A model generated the notes under the pieces. That model saw nothing but the letters and a program-made list of their open reading frames with translations. It searched no databases and was not told where the DNA came from. Both the position numbers and the translations under genes were made by a program. A stretch of DNA of 64,000 bases from Dipylidium caninum (taxonomy: Eukaryota > Platyhelminthes > Cestoda > Cyclophyllidea > Dipylidiidae), in contig QEYB01000290.1 of the NCBI GenBank assembly GCA_017562135.1, positions 62,001-126,000 on the forward strand, read 5' to 3'. Position 1 is the stretch's first letter; each line of letters begins with the position of its first letter. Positions 39,201-50,660 of this stretch are shown in pieces.

Positions 39201-41854
39201 TCTAAATCCATTAAAGTTAAAGCATCACTGAATCTCTCGTCAAACTGGCGTTACATAGTTTTCGCTTTAAGACCTTGTCAATGGAAATTTAGCGTGTCTT
39301 TTGCGCCAAAAAACCTAGTTTCAGAAACCTCCCCGACGCGTTTACTCTCCCACAACATGCTTTGCCAAGTTATTTTTACCATTGGAACGTGAACGTGGTA
39401 ATATTGATTGAAACAGACATCACCAGTTTCGGGATACCCAAAGGGCATGTTTAAACCATCTTGATGAATGTTGCAGCTCTCTTCACTTCGGTGGAAGTTT
39501 TACTCACTGGCTTATTATATTTGCACGCCTTCGGTGCCAATAACTGTGTAGAAAGAATTCAATTTAACTAAAGGTGCACATTCGCCATCTTCGTTTGAAC
39601 AGCCAGACCACTTTTCAAATTCTACATAGTCGTTGTAGACTATTTTACGGGATGCTGAAAACTTCTCCTCCTCAGGTGCTTATGTTGTTTTGTGTCTACA
39701 TATATGTAGAAGTTCTCATCACAGAAGAGACAGTTCAATGTCTTCTTCCGGCTGCCAACCTTCTTCAATTAACCAGTGTTCGCGAGGCCTGTTGTGAGTT
39801 TCTCCAATGCCAGCTGCATCCTACTAATTGCCTCGGCATTCAACGCTTCGCCGATATACACGACTGCTCAGAGCTGCTCCAAGTCAGTCGTCGTTTTACC
39901 GAACAGCATTGTGGGCAAGTTACTTTCTTACCTTACTCGTTTTTTAAAGACTATCCTTGAAGAGGCCAGTAGCTCTTTCCACGTCACATACACGATATCG
40001 TGTTGTACTAGCTAAGGGATTGTTTTCCCGCGGTCTGTTGCAGTTCTGACCAAAAACTAGAAAACTTTTACAATGCTATGAGAAAGGATGACGAAAAACT
40101 ATCACTGGGGTTTGGTTGCTCTCTCCACTCAGTTACCTGTTTGGTTGGTCGTCATAAAAAAACATAATGGTCGATCTGTTCATCATTAGATATCTTTCGC
40201 TTATGCTTAGATTGCAGTTTTATTCGCGAGTGTTTTTAATTTATTGATAGAGAGGTGCTGGAACATGGAGAGGAGTTCTTAAGCCTGAACAAAGATCAAT
40301 TGATTAGTTTAATCTCGAGCGAACACATTCGAGTGTCGGAGGAGCAGGTGTTTGAAGCCGTTTTACGATGGATGCGCCACGACCCATCTGTGCGTGGCAC
40401 TCCTGAGGTCGCAGCTGAAGTGTGTGGCCACGTGCGCTTCGGTCTGCTGCCACGGGACTATCTTGTTCGTCTATCTCAATCAGAGGATTTTCTGCGTGCC
40501 AATCCCTGGTGCAAGGATTTCCTTCTCGAGGCCATGAGCTTCCTCCTATTGCCGTGGGAACAGCGACGGCGAAATATTACCTCAGAACGTACGCGACCTC
40601 GCAGTTTTGGAATACCTAAGGTACGGTAAGCCGTAAAAATTCGTTTACAAAGCCCCTTGATTGTCCAAAAGAGTTTAACATCCTATCTATCTACGATTCT
40701 GAAAAGGGCAATGTATGGAAAATTTTATTCTTGCTATGAGCAACCAGGTTTGGCGGTTAAATCGAAAAAGCTAGCTTAAATGCAGTTCTAAAGGGCAGTT
40801 TAAATAAGTTATGGGATCTATCTCAGTGGTACTTCTTCCCATCAGACTCTTCTTGTTTTCGGCGGACAAGCACCCAAAGCAATCCGCTCAGTGGAAAGCT
40901 ACGACTTTTCTGGAGACACCTGGTCGGCGGCATCGAATGGCAGCAGTGATGGAGGATCAATTAGCAACCTTCCAACCCGCCGATGCCGTTTCGGAGTTGC
41001 TGTTGTCGGTGGACTCATCTATGTAATCGGGGGCTTTAACGGCGCTTTGCGCGTTCGCTCTGTGGACATATACGACCAAGTTCGACGCACCTGGCGGGCA
41101 GGACCTAGTCTTCAGTGCCGACGTTCTACCCTCGGTGTCGCCGTACTTGACGGTGTAATTTACGCCGTTGGAGGGTTCAACGGCACTCATGGTGAAGCCC
41201 CCTTCTTTCGATAAACTTTGCTGTCTTTTACTTACTTGTTACTTTTCGCTTTTACAGGTTTTTCTTCAGTAGAGGCCCTCGATCCTTGGTCGGGAAAGTG
41301 GAAGTCCGTTGCTCCGATGTCCGTCTCTCGTTCCTCCGTTGGCGTAGGCGTCCTTGGGAGACGGCTCTATGCCGTTGGGGGTTACGACGGTACCAGTAGA
41401 CGCTGTTTGTCGTCTGTCGAGTGCTACAATCCTCTTACAAATCAATGGTCACCTGTCGCGGACATGAATCATCGCAGAAGTGGACCAGCTGTAGCCGACC
41501 TGGCGGCGCGGATATACGTGGCCGGAGGACACGATGGAATGCTGGTTCGATCCTCTGCTGAATATTTTGACCCGAGAACCGGGCTGTGGTGCAGCATTGT
41601 CGATATGCATCATGCTCGAAGAAATGCCGGTGAGTGATCATATCAGCTCATACCATTCTCTCCTAGGCCTCGTGTCTCATAACGGAATGCTCTACGTCGT
41701 GGGTGGAGACGAAGGATCAGCAAATCTGGACTCCGTCGAGGCATATGACCCCAATTTAAACGTTTGGACCCTTCTCACCGGTCGTTTAAACATTGCCCGA
41801 TGCTATGCCGGGACCGCCCTTGTCGACTACGTAACGGAACCGTCAGGCGTTTAG
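36288..41854 (+). CDS. KLHL2/3-type BTB-BACK-Kelch protein, 9 exons, 833 aa
   Basis: A likely substrate adaptor for CUL3 ubiquitin ligases, related to Drosophila Kelch and vertebrate KLHL2/KLHL3. Exons: 36288-36485, 36531-37040, 37506-37618, 38962-39161, 39710-39918, 40255-40620, 40846-41191, 41258-41629, 41667-41854, all GT-AG and in phase. Residues 1 to about 250 are a Ser/Pro/Gly-rich extension not found on KLHL2/3. The BTB domain covers about 255-375 ([35 protein letters not shown]), BACK about 375-500 ([26 protein letters not shown]). Six Kelch blades cover about 530-825, each with a GG pair ([57 protein letters not shown]). The sequence KAIRSVE and the LPKT junction are KLHL2/3-like. 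The 40254 acceptor is the one that keeps phase. Confidence 0.9.
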
Positions 41855-42225
41855 CACTTATTGTTCCTCCTCACATTTCCGTTTCCATGACACTCATTTA
41901 GTAAATGGCCTACCAAGTAGCATTATGTGGACATTTTATGATGGGAAATGACAAAAATAGAACCGTGTTAAATAAATTCATTCTTCCCAACTAGAATGCG
42001 AAACATCAAATACCTGAACTGGCAAAGTGGGAGGGGTGTGATAACACAGTTTAAACGAGGACAGCACTGATTAACCAACAGGCAAATGTAGTTCAATGTC
42101 CACCGTGGACTAATGCGGTGAAAAAAATACATTAATATAAAAAAGGCAAACAAAACCCAACGAGTTAAGGACAGGGAAGAGGAAAGAAAGTCAGAAATTG
42201 AGGTCCGAAGTATCTATTTATCCAG
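41855..42225. other. Tail-to-tail spacer between KLHL and RPL34
   Basis: 371 bases between stop codons, AT-rich, no gene. It contains the KLHL polyadenylation signal. Confidence 0.5.
41971..41976 (+). promoter_or_regulatory. Candidate polyadenylation signal of the KLHL gene
   Basis: AATAAA 117 bases after the KLHL stop codon, on the coding strand. Confidence 0.5.
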
Positions 42226-42725
42226 TCATTTTTTGGATTTATCACCAGTAGTGGCAGATTTCTTCACGGCCTTAACCGCGCTTCCCTTCCGTGGCTTTGC
42301 AGCAGTTTTACGTTTTTCGATAGCCCGTTTGATGCGGTCCATCTTTTTTTCCTTCAGGATTTGTTTTAAGACTTTCTGCTCTTCCATTAAGAAGGCACGG
42401 AGTATTCGAGATCGAACACAGGCGTGGCATCTACTCCCACCGTAGGATCGTGTCACAGTCTTAAGTCGCTTTGACATCCGAGAACGAGTCATAGGACGAG
42501 ATGGCTTAATTCCTGCAAGTTTGCACTTACAATCACCACATCTCGGATATGTTCCTCGCTTCTTTTGGTAAATATAGACCAACTTGCCACCAGGAGTCTT
42601 AACCCTATGAACATGAGCACACGCAAGTTATCCGAGAAAAGCATTAAGAAAAGTCGCACTCACTTCTGTCTCCTGTTGGAATTTGTGTTATAAGAGAGAC
42701 GGCGCCTGAGAGTCAACCGCTGCAT
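42226..42725 (-). CDS. RPL34: 60S ribosomal protein eL34, 2 exons, 146 aa
   Basis: A structural protein of the large ribosomal subunit. Minus-strand exons are 42725-42664 and 42604-42226 with a 59 nt GT-AG intron. Seen: the N-terminal MQRLTLRRRLSYNTNSNR block (human MVQRLTYRRRLSYNTASNK), the conserved TPGGKLVYIYQKK segment, the CGDC and CHAC cysteine pairs of its zinc-ribbon-like fold, and SRILRAFLMEEQKV near the end of the conserved core. The C-terminal tail of about 45 residues is Lys/Ala-rich and longer than in human eL34 (117 aa). Confidence 0.96.
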
Positions 42726-44003
42726 GACCAAATCAACAAAGGCGCCACGGCAGAAAAACCAAACAACTAAAAAGGCTAAATTTTAATCAGATTATTTATA
42801 AACAGCCAGTCATTTTATCGCAAATAGGGACGTAAAGTTTAATTTGACTAATAATTGCATCAAATAAAATTTTTGTGTTCGCAAGGAATGTTATACGCTT
42901 AAAGATATTTTGAACCACATGGGCGCGGAACAGCTGTTTGCTTCCAGCCCAAAAATATAGTTACATTGCTTAAGTTTTTGTTCAATGAAAGCTGTGGTCA
43001 AGGGACTCTCAATGCTTATTCATTCTTGACAGTTGTTGACGGTGTTCAAAATCGTTATATTTCCCTTGACTTCCATCCAACTGCTGCCAAAATGATGGTC
43101 GCGCCTCATTTAATGCCTCACAAATTACGGCGGTTACAGATTCAGCGGTTCCATTTTCCAGAAATCCCTTCATCGCAACGGAACTAAAGCACCATGTATT
43201 GCATTCACTGTCCTTCGTTTAACTCACGCACACTTAATTTCACACGAAGTGCGAAACGAATGTGCTGGCCAGTTGCAGTGTAATTAATGACATGAAGCCA
43301 CCCCATAAATTTATGCGATTATCCCAACAACGCACCACTGATCCCGTTGCGTGGATCACCCGCAACATCCATACCTGTTGGGCGCGAATACCACTGACCC
43401 TCCTCCTCATGGACGTCAGGAGAGCCTTCAGAATTTTCTATTCATCCCGCTCCCATCGAACTTCTATGTTAGCAATGGCTTGAGACCCGGGTTTACACCT
43501 TTTAACACACCAATTGACGTTTATAGAATTGAATCAATATATCTTGATCTAAATTCATGCTAAATAGCGTTCAGAAAAGCTTGATATAAACTAGACATCT
43601 GCGATTTTAGCCTTGACTAACATCTTACAATTAACACTTCACCTACAGGAACCTTGCTATCACCTCAAACAAATCCTAGGTCCTATATGATTCAAATAAT
43701 CTCGCAAGCGCTACTTTATCGTCTTGATTTTTGATGCACATTATTGAAAAAATCCTCTCGGTTTTTTCTGACTAAGGTGCGACGTGAGAGTAAGACCCCA
43801 ACGCGTTCACCAACATTACAATTAGTCATATGTATCACTGCGGAAATCATCGGAAAACCAGAATTAGTTTTTCTTCATATCCAAATGATCAGATAGGATT
43901 CCCATATTTACTCCAGACAAGAAAATGTATAAGCAATTGTTTTATCAAAGTACTATTCCAAAACTTCGGAAGCACAGATTTTTTTCCGTAGAGCTAGTGA
44001 TTA
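42726..44003. other. Spacer between RPL34 and OLA1 with one candidate small gene
   Basis: Mostly non-coding by inspection, including the RPL34 promoter side. A possible two-exon minus-strand gene near 43009-43437 is listed separately; overlapping plus-strand frames at 42966-43187 and 43351-43563 are considered antisense shadows or noise. Confidence 0.35.
43009..43437 (-). CDS. Candidate small two-exon protein of unknown function
   Basis: The last exon (43183-43009) has a clean acceptor (GCTTTAG) and an open frame to a stop, encoding a balanced, soluble-looking peptide (MKGFLENGTAESVTAVICEA, then a segment ending LSRMNKH). It joins in phase 2 to an upstream segment ending at 43329 (donor GTTGGG) that encodes EEEGQWYSRPTGMDVAGDP. 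The start codon was not found; the left limit given here is an acceptor-like site. I do not recognise the family. The main rival is that the opposite strand also reads openly across part of the region (43351-43563). Confidence 0.28.
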
Positions 44004-47000
44004 TTACTTCTTCTTCTGACAAACGCTTGCATTAAATTTGAAGTATATAATGTCGCCGTCTTGAACTACATAGTCACGCCCCTTTTGTCTATGTTTTCCT
44101 GCTGCCTAAAAGGGCAAATTAGTAGTTGTATCAAATCTAGGAAAAACAAAGATAAAGTGGTAATTCTTGCCTTGCAAGCGGCCTCAGAGCCCTCAGCCTT
44201 GAATTCGTCAAAGGTCATGACTTCCGCCATTATAAAACCGCGTTCCATGTCTGAATGAATCTTGCCGGCGGCCTGCGGAGCCTTAGTGTTTTTCTAAGTA
44301 AGTCAAAATGAAACACCTCTCCACAAATGGAACAAATGAGGGGTTCTACCATAATTTTACATGACACTGGACACTAGTACTCACGTAGAATCAACATGCA
44401 CCTACCACAGAAGTTTCATTTCTGATCCAAAAATCAAATGCGAAAAATTTTCGTATGAAAAATTATAAAAGAGGTACAAAATCCTTAGTGTTAACTTCGA
44501 AGAGAAGGGTTTCATTGCTATAAAAATAGGAAATCAGGTACCGTCGATAAGATTTTGTATTTTTTTCAGTTAAAAAATACTAAAAACCGGCATTGCTTTG
44601 AATAACATAACATAAATCGTCATTTTTCCGAAAACAAGGAAAACGGAAGTGAGAACAGTAGTTCTAAAAGCATTAACACTCAAGGCTCGTCTGAAATTGA
44701 TCATGGGTACAAACGCATAAGACATTCATGTCTAAAGCATCCTACTTATGTAGCTATTTCGAATGTCCATAAGTGAACTCTATTTATTAAAATAAGAAAG
44801 ATTAGTTGACGACAGACCTTAACGATTATTGTATTCATGGTCGACTTACGAGACGTCCAACAAGACACAAGAACTACCGCATTCAGAAATAACCAAATTC
44901 TGTTTGTATCAAATTAATTTCCAAGCTGTCCCATTTGACTACCTTTACTTCGTTATGAAAAAGTTATAATAACTAGAACAAGAATATAGAACGCAACTGG
45001 GGAAGTAAAGGAGCACTAGCATCGTCTCAGAAAGTCGATGGCATAAACTGAAAAATATCCTAAGTGATCAATGTACAGGACAGCTCGCCCATAATGGCTT
45101 GTTCAATGGGCTACCTAATCATATGTAGTCGGTTTTGATACCAGAAGTATAGCAGCATTTTGAGAAGCTTGAATGCAAATTCATAGTACATTCATAGTTG
45201 TACATCATTTCTCCTATTTCATTATTACTCACCTGAATCGTCCAAGCTTTAACTTCATCCTTCCCAACTGTGAAGAAATAGATGAGCTGGAGGGACTTGT
45301 AACCCGTTTGGATGATTTTAGGTAGCTGGGAATGCACAGAAGGGTTTTCCATCGCAAAAACCTTCTTTTCTTCTTCCGACATTTCCACAAAGCGCAGCTC
45401 AAAGTCGGCTGAGAATGGGATCAATGATGCACCGGGATCGTTAGCATCCAAATACTCTTTAATCTTCATCAACCTGTCAATCGAATAACAGTTCCATGGA
45501 TGCCCAGGTGTTGCTTCACCAGTATAATAGTGATTTGGTTCGAACGATATACTCCCGTTTAAGACATCGGCTATATCCAACAGCATACATGACCTCAAAC
45601 TAGTTCCGTAAGAAGCGCTACTGTTGATCTAATAAACAAGTTTTTCCCCTAGCAAAAAAATTAATCACTCACCATGGTTGCCGCCTTTTGGTTAGGTTTA
45701 ACGAAGACTAATGCGGTAAAAGGATAATGGTGTACGAAATAATTAACTATTCAAGAATATCATACAGTCAGAATATGATATTGGAATTTCGATGGACTCT
45801 ACAAGTCCAAAATATATCAAATCCATCAGATTATTCTACTAACAATAAATCACATGATAACTACAAGGAATTTCCAATGGCTAATCAAAAAACACTTATC
45901 TGACTATATGCAGTGGTGAGCTTTATCCACACTTCAGAAATAAGCCAATTCAATGTAAGAGTCCAATAGTGCCGGTTAGAAGTTTGGGGAAGAATACAAA
46001 GAGATACGTACTTTAGTTGTGGAATAATCAGCTGATTTCAAATCGCTATTGGTTTCAAACGAAGTATCGATGAAAAAAGAACATTTACAATTGGGGCTAT
46101 AAAGCACTCTATTAAATAAATGTCACAAAAGGAAAAATCTAAAAAGCGAGGGTAGCAAGACTTGTATAAGATAATGATTGCTCAGATTGAATTGTACAAC
46201 AAACCACTTGTTCTTTTTTCTAAAAAAGTCCTTTTCTGACATATTGATAAGATATATCATCGGTTTGGACGTGATAAAGAGATGTTCATTCAAGATTTCG
46301 ATTTCCGCAGCACTCCAATCGCCGAAACGAATTCCCTTGTGTTCTTCGCTGAGAAGATGCTTGGCCTTGGCGATACAGTCATAATCGGGCTTCTGTTTCC
46401 TATCACCACCACGAATAACAGTTTTTTCCAACTTATCGATAACTGCGTTGACATATTCTTCATCTTTTGATATAAGTTCTTCACGAATGATTTCAAGATC
46501 CCGAATGGGATTTACATCACCTTCCACGTGGCTAACATTAGGGTCCTCAAAAATCCCTAAGAAATAACCGTTTTTAATGGACAACATAGAAGCATACGCA
46601 ACACTTGAAAAATGCCGTCGACGGCTTTAATATGCGAAAGAAAAGAATTTCCAAGACCGGCACCCTCATGAGCCCCTCTAACAAGGCCAGCGATATCAAC
46701 AACATTAAGGTATGCCGGAACACGACTAAAGAGAAACATGATTGGATCCGACATTTAAAAACAACCTTAAAGGCTGATAATGTTCGCAAAGGAAATCGAA
46801 ACGTCCATCGGGAACCGCGACACGGCCTAAACGTAGAGGAACCTATTATACATACTTTCATTCGGTTCAATGGTACAAAACGGAAAATTAGCAGCTGCAG
46901 CAGCACTCGTAGTAAGTACATTGAAAAAAGTGGACTTTCTGAGTGATAAGTTGACTCGAGCACATATTTTTACCCAACGTTCGGGAGTCCAACAATACCA

Positions 47001-47068
47001 CACTTAAGATTCGTGCCGACACGACCAAAAAGCACCGATTTCGGCGCTTCTACCTTCTTTTTAGACAT
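44004..47068 (-). CDS. OLA1: Obg-like ATPase 1 (YchF family), 8 exons, 394 aa
   Basis: A cytosolic ATPase of the TRAFAC class that associates with ribosomes and modulates translation and stress responses. Minus-strand exons: 47068-46974, 46938-46856, 46826-46766, 46725-46598, 46556-46205, 45473-45233, 44293-44171, 44105-44004. Introns 1-4 are 35, 29, 40 and 41 nt; the last (44170-44106) is GC-AG. Seen: the P-loop GLPNVGKSTFF, the G3 motif [17 protein letters not shown], the YchF-type specificity motif NMSEKD in place of NKxD, a central helical domain ([16 protein letters not shown]), and the C-terminal TGS domain ([42 protein letters not shown]). Human OLA1 is 396 aa. All phases close exactly. 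Confidence 0.96.
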
Positions 47069-50000
47069 CACAAACACCCTAAACACACGCCACGTTCCAC
47101 TGGTGCGGGTATATTGCTTGCATGTTTAAACAATTGTTTCGATGGCTTGGTAGATGGTACGTTAATAATATTTCGGGTAATTTGGTTCTTTCCTCATAGA
47201 GTTCATAGCTAACAAATCATTGAGCGTCTGTGTTTTAATTATGATTTGCGTTAGAATCAAACCTATGCTAATTCGGACGCTAGTCAGAAATTTAAGAGCA
47301 TTTATTTTGATTACTTTGCCAAATGGAGTGTCCTTCTAAGTATTTACAGTACAATCTTAACTAGAACGGAAAATGCAATACGTGTGAGATTCCTTTGTGT
47401 TTTCGAATCACTACTGATTTTAAACCTATGTCAGACGCAGGATTTGACTGGAGTTTGTCAGCGAATCTCAGCCTTTATAATGTATTAAGATCGTTTTTGG
47501 AAAAGATAAGAAATGGTCGTCATTGTTTTGATAAAGGTTGCTGAGTCGTTTAACATTTGAAATCATAAGTCTTGCAAGGTATCGATTGGTATGTGCTTCG
47601 TTTGACGCATTCACTTGTGTATTTTTCCACCGAATTTCAGCTCACACTATAATTAGTGCTATTTTTACATGTTTTTGAACTCTGTTCCTACCTTTCCATC
47701 AGCACTTGTTCAAAGAAGTGACGAAATTGTTGCACCGATCAGCATGCAAAGAGAAATGATTATAACAAAAATATATCTGATGTTTATGGATCCTAATCAT
47801 GCATTTTGACATCTTACCTTCAAAAATCGATCATTCGCGTACAAATTCATGTCGATTATTCCTGCAGTTATGTTCATGTTGTCTTCGAACACGCCGTTCT
47901 ATAAGGTGACGTGATAGTTTTGCCAACTTCGCTCTTCTACATAACTGAAAAGTTAATCACGCCAACTCGTTTACTTCTTCCTCTCCATGCTTTCCTTCTC
48001 AGTTTACCCAACTACTATCTGCCCTTATCTTTCTTCAGTTTCTCACTGATTTCAATTCACATGCAGATTGACGATTACTGGTCGAAAGTCTGGGTAATGC
48101 GTGCTATTATGGCACGTAATTGGATAAACGGAAGCAACATGGGCCAAATATCGTCCTCTAGGCCTATTCTGCTCGTGCCTGAACACATGAAATAGAGATT
48201 TCATCTTTGGTTCTCTACCTGTCTTTGCAGTTGTTCACCTGATTTTTGTTCTCGAACAAAGGAACACAAGTGAGTTTCAACTCTCAGTTTATCAGTTGAG
48301 TAGACTTTCATCATAAGACAAACACCGGGCCCACTTGACAAATTGGGTGATACTGAATTTACTTGGTGTCTATTATTTATAAAGCTCTTAAATTAGCAAT
48401 ACGAATAGTCATTGCCGGAGCTGGCAATGGCTTTTAGAGGCTATGTAATACCATTTATATCTCATAGAAAAGGCGAATGAAGTCCAGTAAAGTTACATTT
48501 AATTCTAACGGTTATTGCATGCACCCCTTGTCATGTCAATGGGAATAAATTATAACTTTAACGTCGAATTCGACTCTGTAGGGACTTTTATGAATAAGTG
48601 TTCGAATTATGCATGCTTCTAAAATGAACACGCTACATTTCTTGTTAGATACGGTAGCGATCATGGCTGTGATGATAATCATTCAAGGTGTTTTGATGAA
48701 GAGATGTAAAGCCGTTATTGTCCATATCTCTAGAAGAAAACTCATTAAAAGTTTATTAGCAAGATACGGCCAACACAAGAAGTCTGATACAGTCAGCGAA
48801 TTTGAGCAAATTCAAGAGGATTTATGTATCTACTTGTATGCATGATTATAATGTGAAAAATTATCACCTTATAAATTAGACATCTATTCGGTAGCGTTGT
48901 ATAATTATTCTTTCCTCATCCGGTGTTGTGTAAATTGTTTCAGATGTATTCTTGAATCAATGTGGAGAAAGTTTATTTCATCATGGATCTCGGACAGTAT
49001 GATTGGTTACCACAATTACAGCGCAAGTGTAACGAGAACTACGACAGATGGTATGAGGGGCAACTAAAAAGCTTAGACGAAATTCAATTTTACCTCGGTT
49101 GTTACGGCTCCAGCAGCCGTGAAGATTGGATGATGGTGGAAAGAAATGTTTCAAAGGATGAAATCAAGTGAAGTTTAGCATACGTTTACGAGGTAGACTA
49201 ACCTGCGATTATCGATCAACCATTTTCCGTCTAGCGTTTTTGATTCTCGGACATCTTTTTCCTCAACAAACCGACGGTCCGATGCTCTTGTTTCAAATGT
49301 TTGGGACAGATCGCTTAGAATATGTATGGTCATACATAAACAGCGAAGGGTATACAGATCGCCTCTCCTATCTCATGATACAAGTGGTTAAAAGTACATT
49401 TATGGTAGCTGCTCTTTGCAGTAACTAGCGTGGTGAGTGGTTGGCCTATCTATATGAAAATCTGTTTGGTGGGTTTGTTACCAAGGGTAGCATCGCATTC
49501 CAGCTTCGACATGCAATGCTTTACATGGAAACATTTCAGTTAACAGTTCTTTATGAAGAGTTTACGGCCATACAAATGGTTTGAATTAAATTGCAAATTA
49601 TGACAAATTAAGACCTGGATAGCTAATAATAAATTTGCCAAAAGGGTGAAATCGCTCTTCAATCCTACTGGGCAACAAGACTATGGCACCTAAGTGGTGC
49701 TTCAAACGCAACACTTCATGGGCGGTTCTTTTTACTTATACGGTGGTAACGAAAAAGGCGCTCATAATGCCAATAAATATTATTAGTTCTATTCATGCAG
49801 TTATTGATGTAGGCATCAATCTAAAAAATAATTTGGGAATGACGCTCGGTAGATTTCAAAAAAACTTTGGTCCATCGGGCCAGTCTTCATTCCACTTTTT
49901 TTGCTTCGTCGGATTCAGGTTCATGAATTGTCTTGCAAGATGTAGGAAGGAAAAAAACGTTTAGTCAGCTGCGTGTTTATGTGCGGGTTACTATCAGCAT

Positions 50001-50660
50001 AATTACACGAGGCAACACTTCACAGGTTCCAATACACCAAAAAGAGGTCCGGCGATGTGAAATGGGCAATGAAGGTTAAAAAGAGAGGTTCAGATGAGTG
50101 CGAACGATGGCGGAAATTTTTTCTGGCATTGCTATCGTCCCATGATAAAAGTTAGGCGCAGTGTGAGTTAGACCTGCGTTATCTGTTATTTGATGCTCCT
50201 AATCATTAGAATCGATCAATAAATGTTAAAGTAAGCAAATAGGTGGGTGGGCGTCGGCATTTAATCTCAGAAAAGAGAGAAAATACATTTGTCGAGTTTT
50301 CAATACAGTGGCGATTCTTCACGAAATGTCGTCGTTTGTAGTCAATTTGCGATTTAAAAATGTTTTGTGTATTGCTTTCAGTAGAATTGACGACCTGTCT
50401 CCGAAAAATAAAAATTCTGTATAGAACCTAATTTTTTTCAAATTTTAATATTGTTAGCAATCAAATATATACACCCAACCTCATTCTTAAGAATGCTGCC
50501 ATCCTGTTTGGTTGGTCTTTAGAACTCCCCGCCCGTACGAATTTTTTAATGGCGCCACCAGACCATTGTAAACTATGATACACCTATCTCCTTGACTCGA
50601 GTCACAAATAATGTTGTCTAATTGTAAAGTAGACGAAGTACTACCGAGTTTCCGTGCACC
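47069..50660. other. Spacer between OLA1 and G alpha s with tetraspanin-like fragments
   Basis: The left part is the OLA1 promoter side. Frames at plus 47911-48195 and 49683-49964 show no family resemblance. Two fragments near 48.6-49.2 kb resemble tetraspanin pieces and are listed separately. The right part includes the G alpha s 5' region. Confidence 0.4.
48609..49431 (+). pseudogene. Tetraspanin-like fragments, probably degenerate
   Basis: The frame from 48609 (ATG 48624) reads like a transmembrane segment 3 followed by the first helix of a large extracellular loop (KLIKSLLARYGQHKKSD then FEQIQEDL), ending at a possible donor. A second frame at 48962-49171 repeats a loop-like pattern (DEIQFYLGCYGSSSREDW), where tetraspanins usually have CCG followed by a D-W pair. 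A third frame (49168-49428) is hydrophobic. The frames do not join in phase by any splice sites I can find, the CCG motif is not intact, and TM1, TM2 and TM4 are not identifiable. It is best read as decayed or fragmentary; an unrelated chance similarity is possible. Confidence 0.3.

Noticed and set aside
45119..45598. 159-codon minus-strand frame taken as a whole as an OLA1 exon
   Set aside because: Only 45473-45233 aligns with OLA1; the remainder on either side is intron that happens to stay open.
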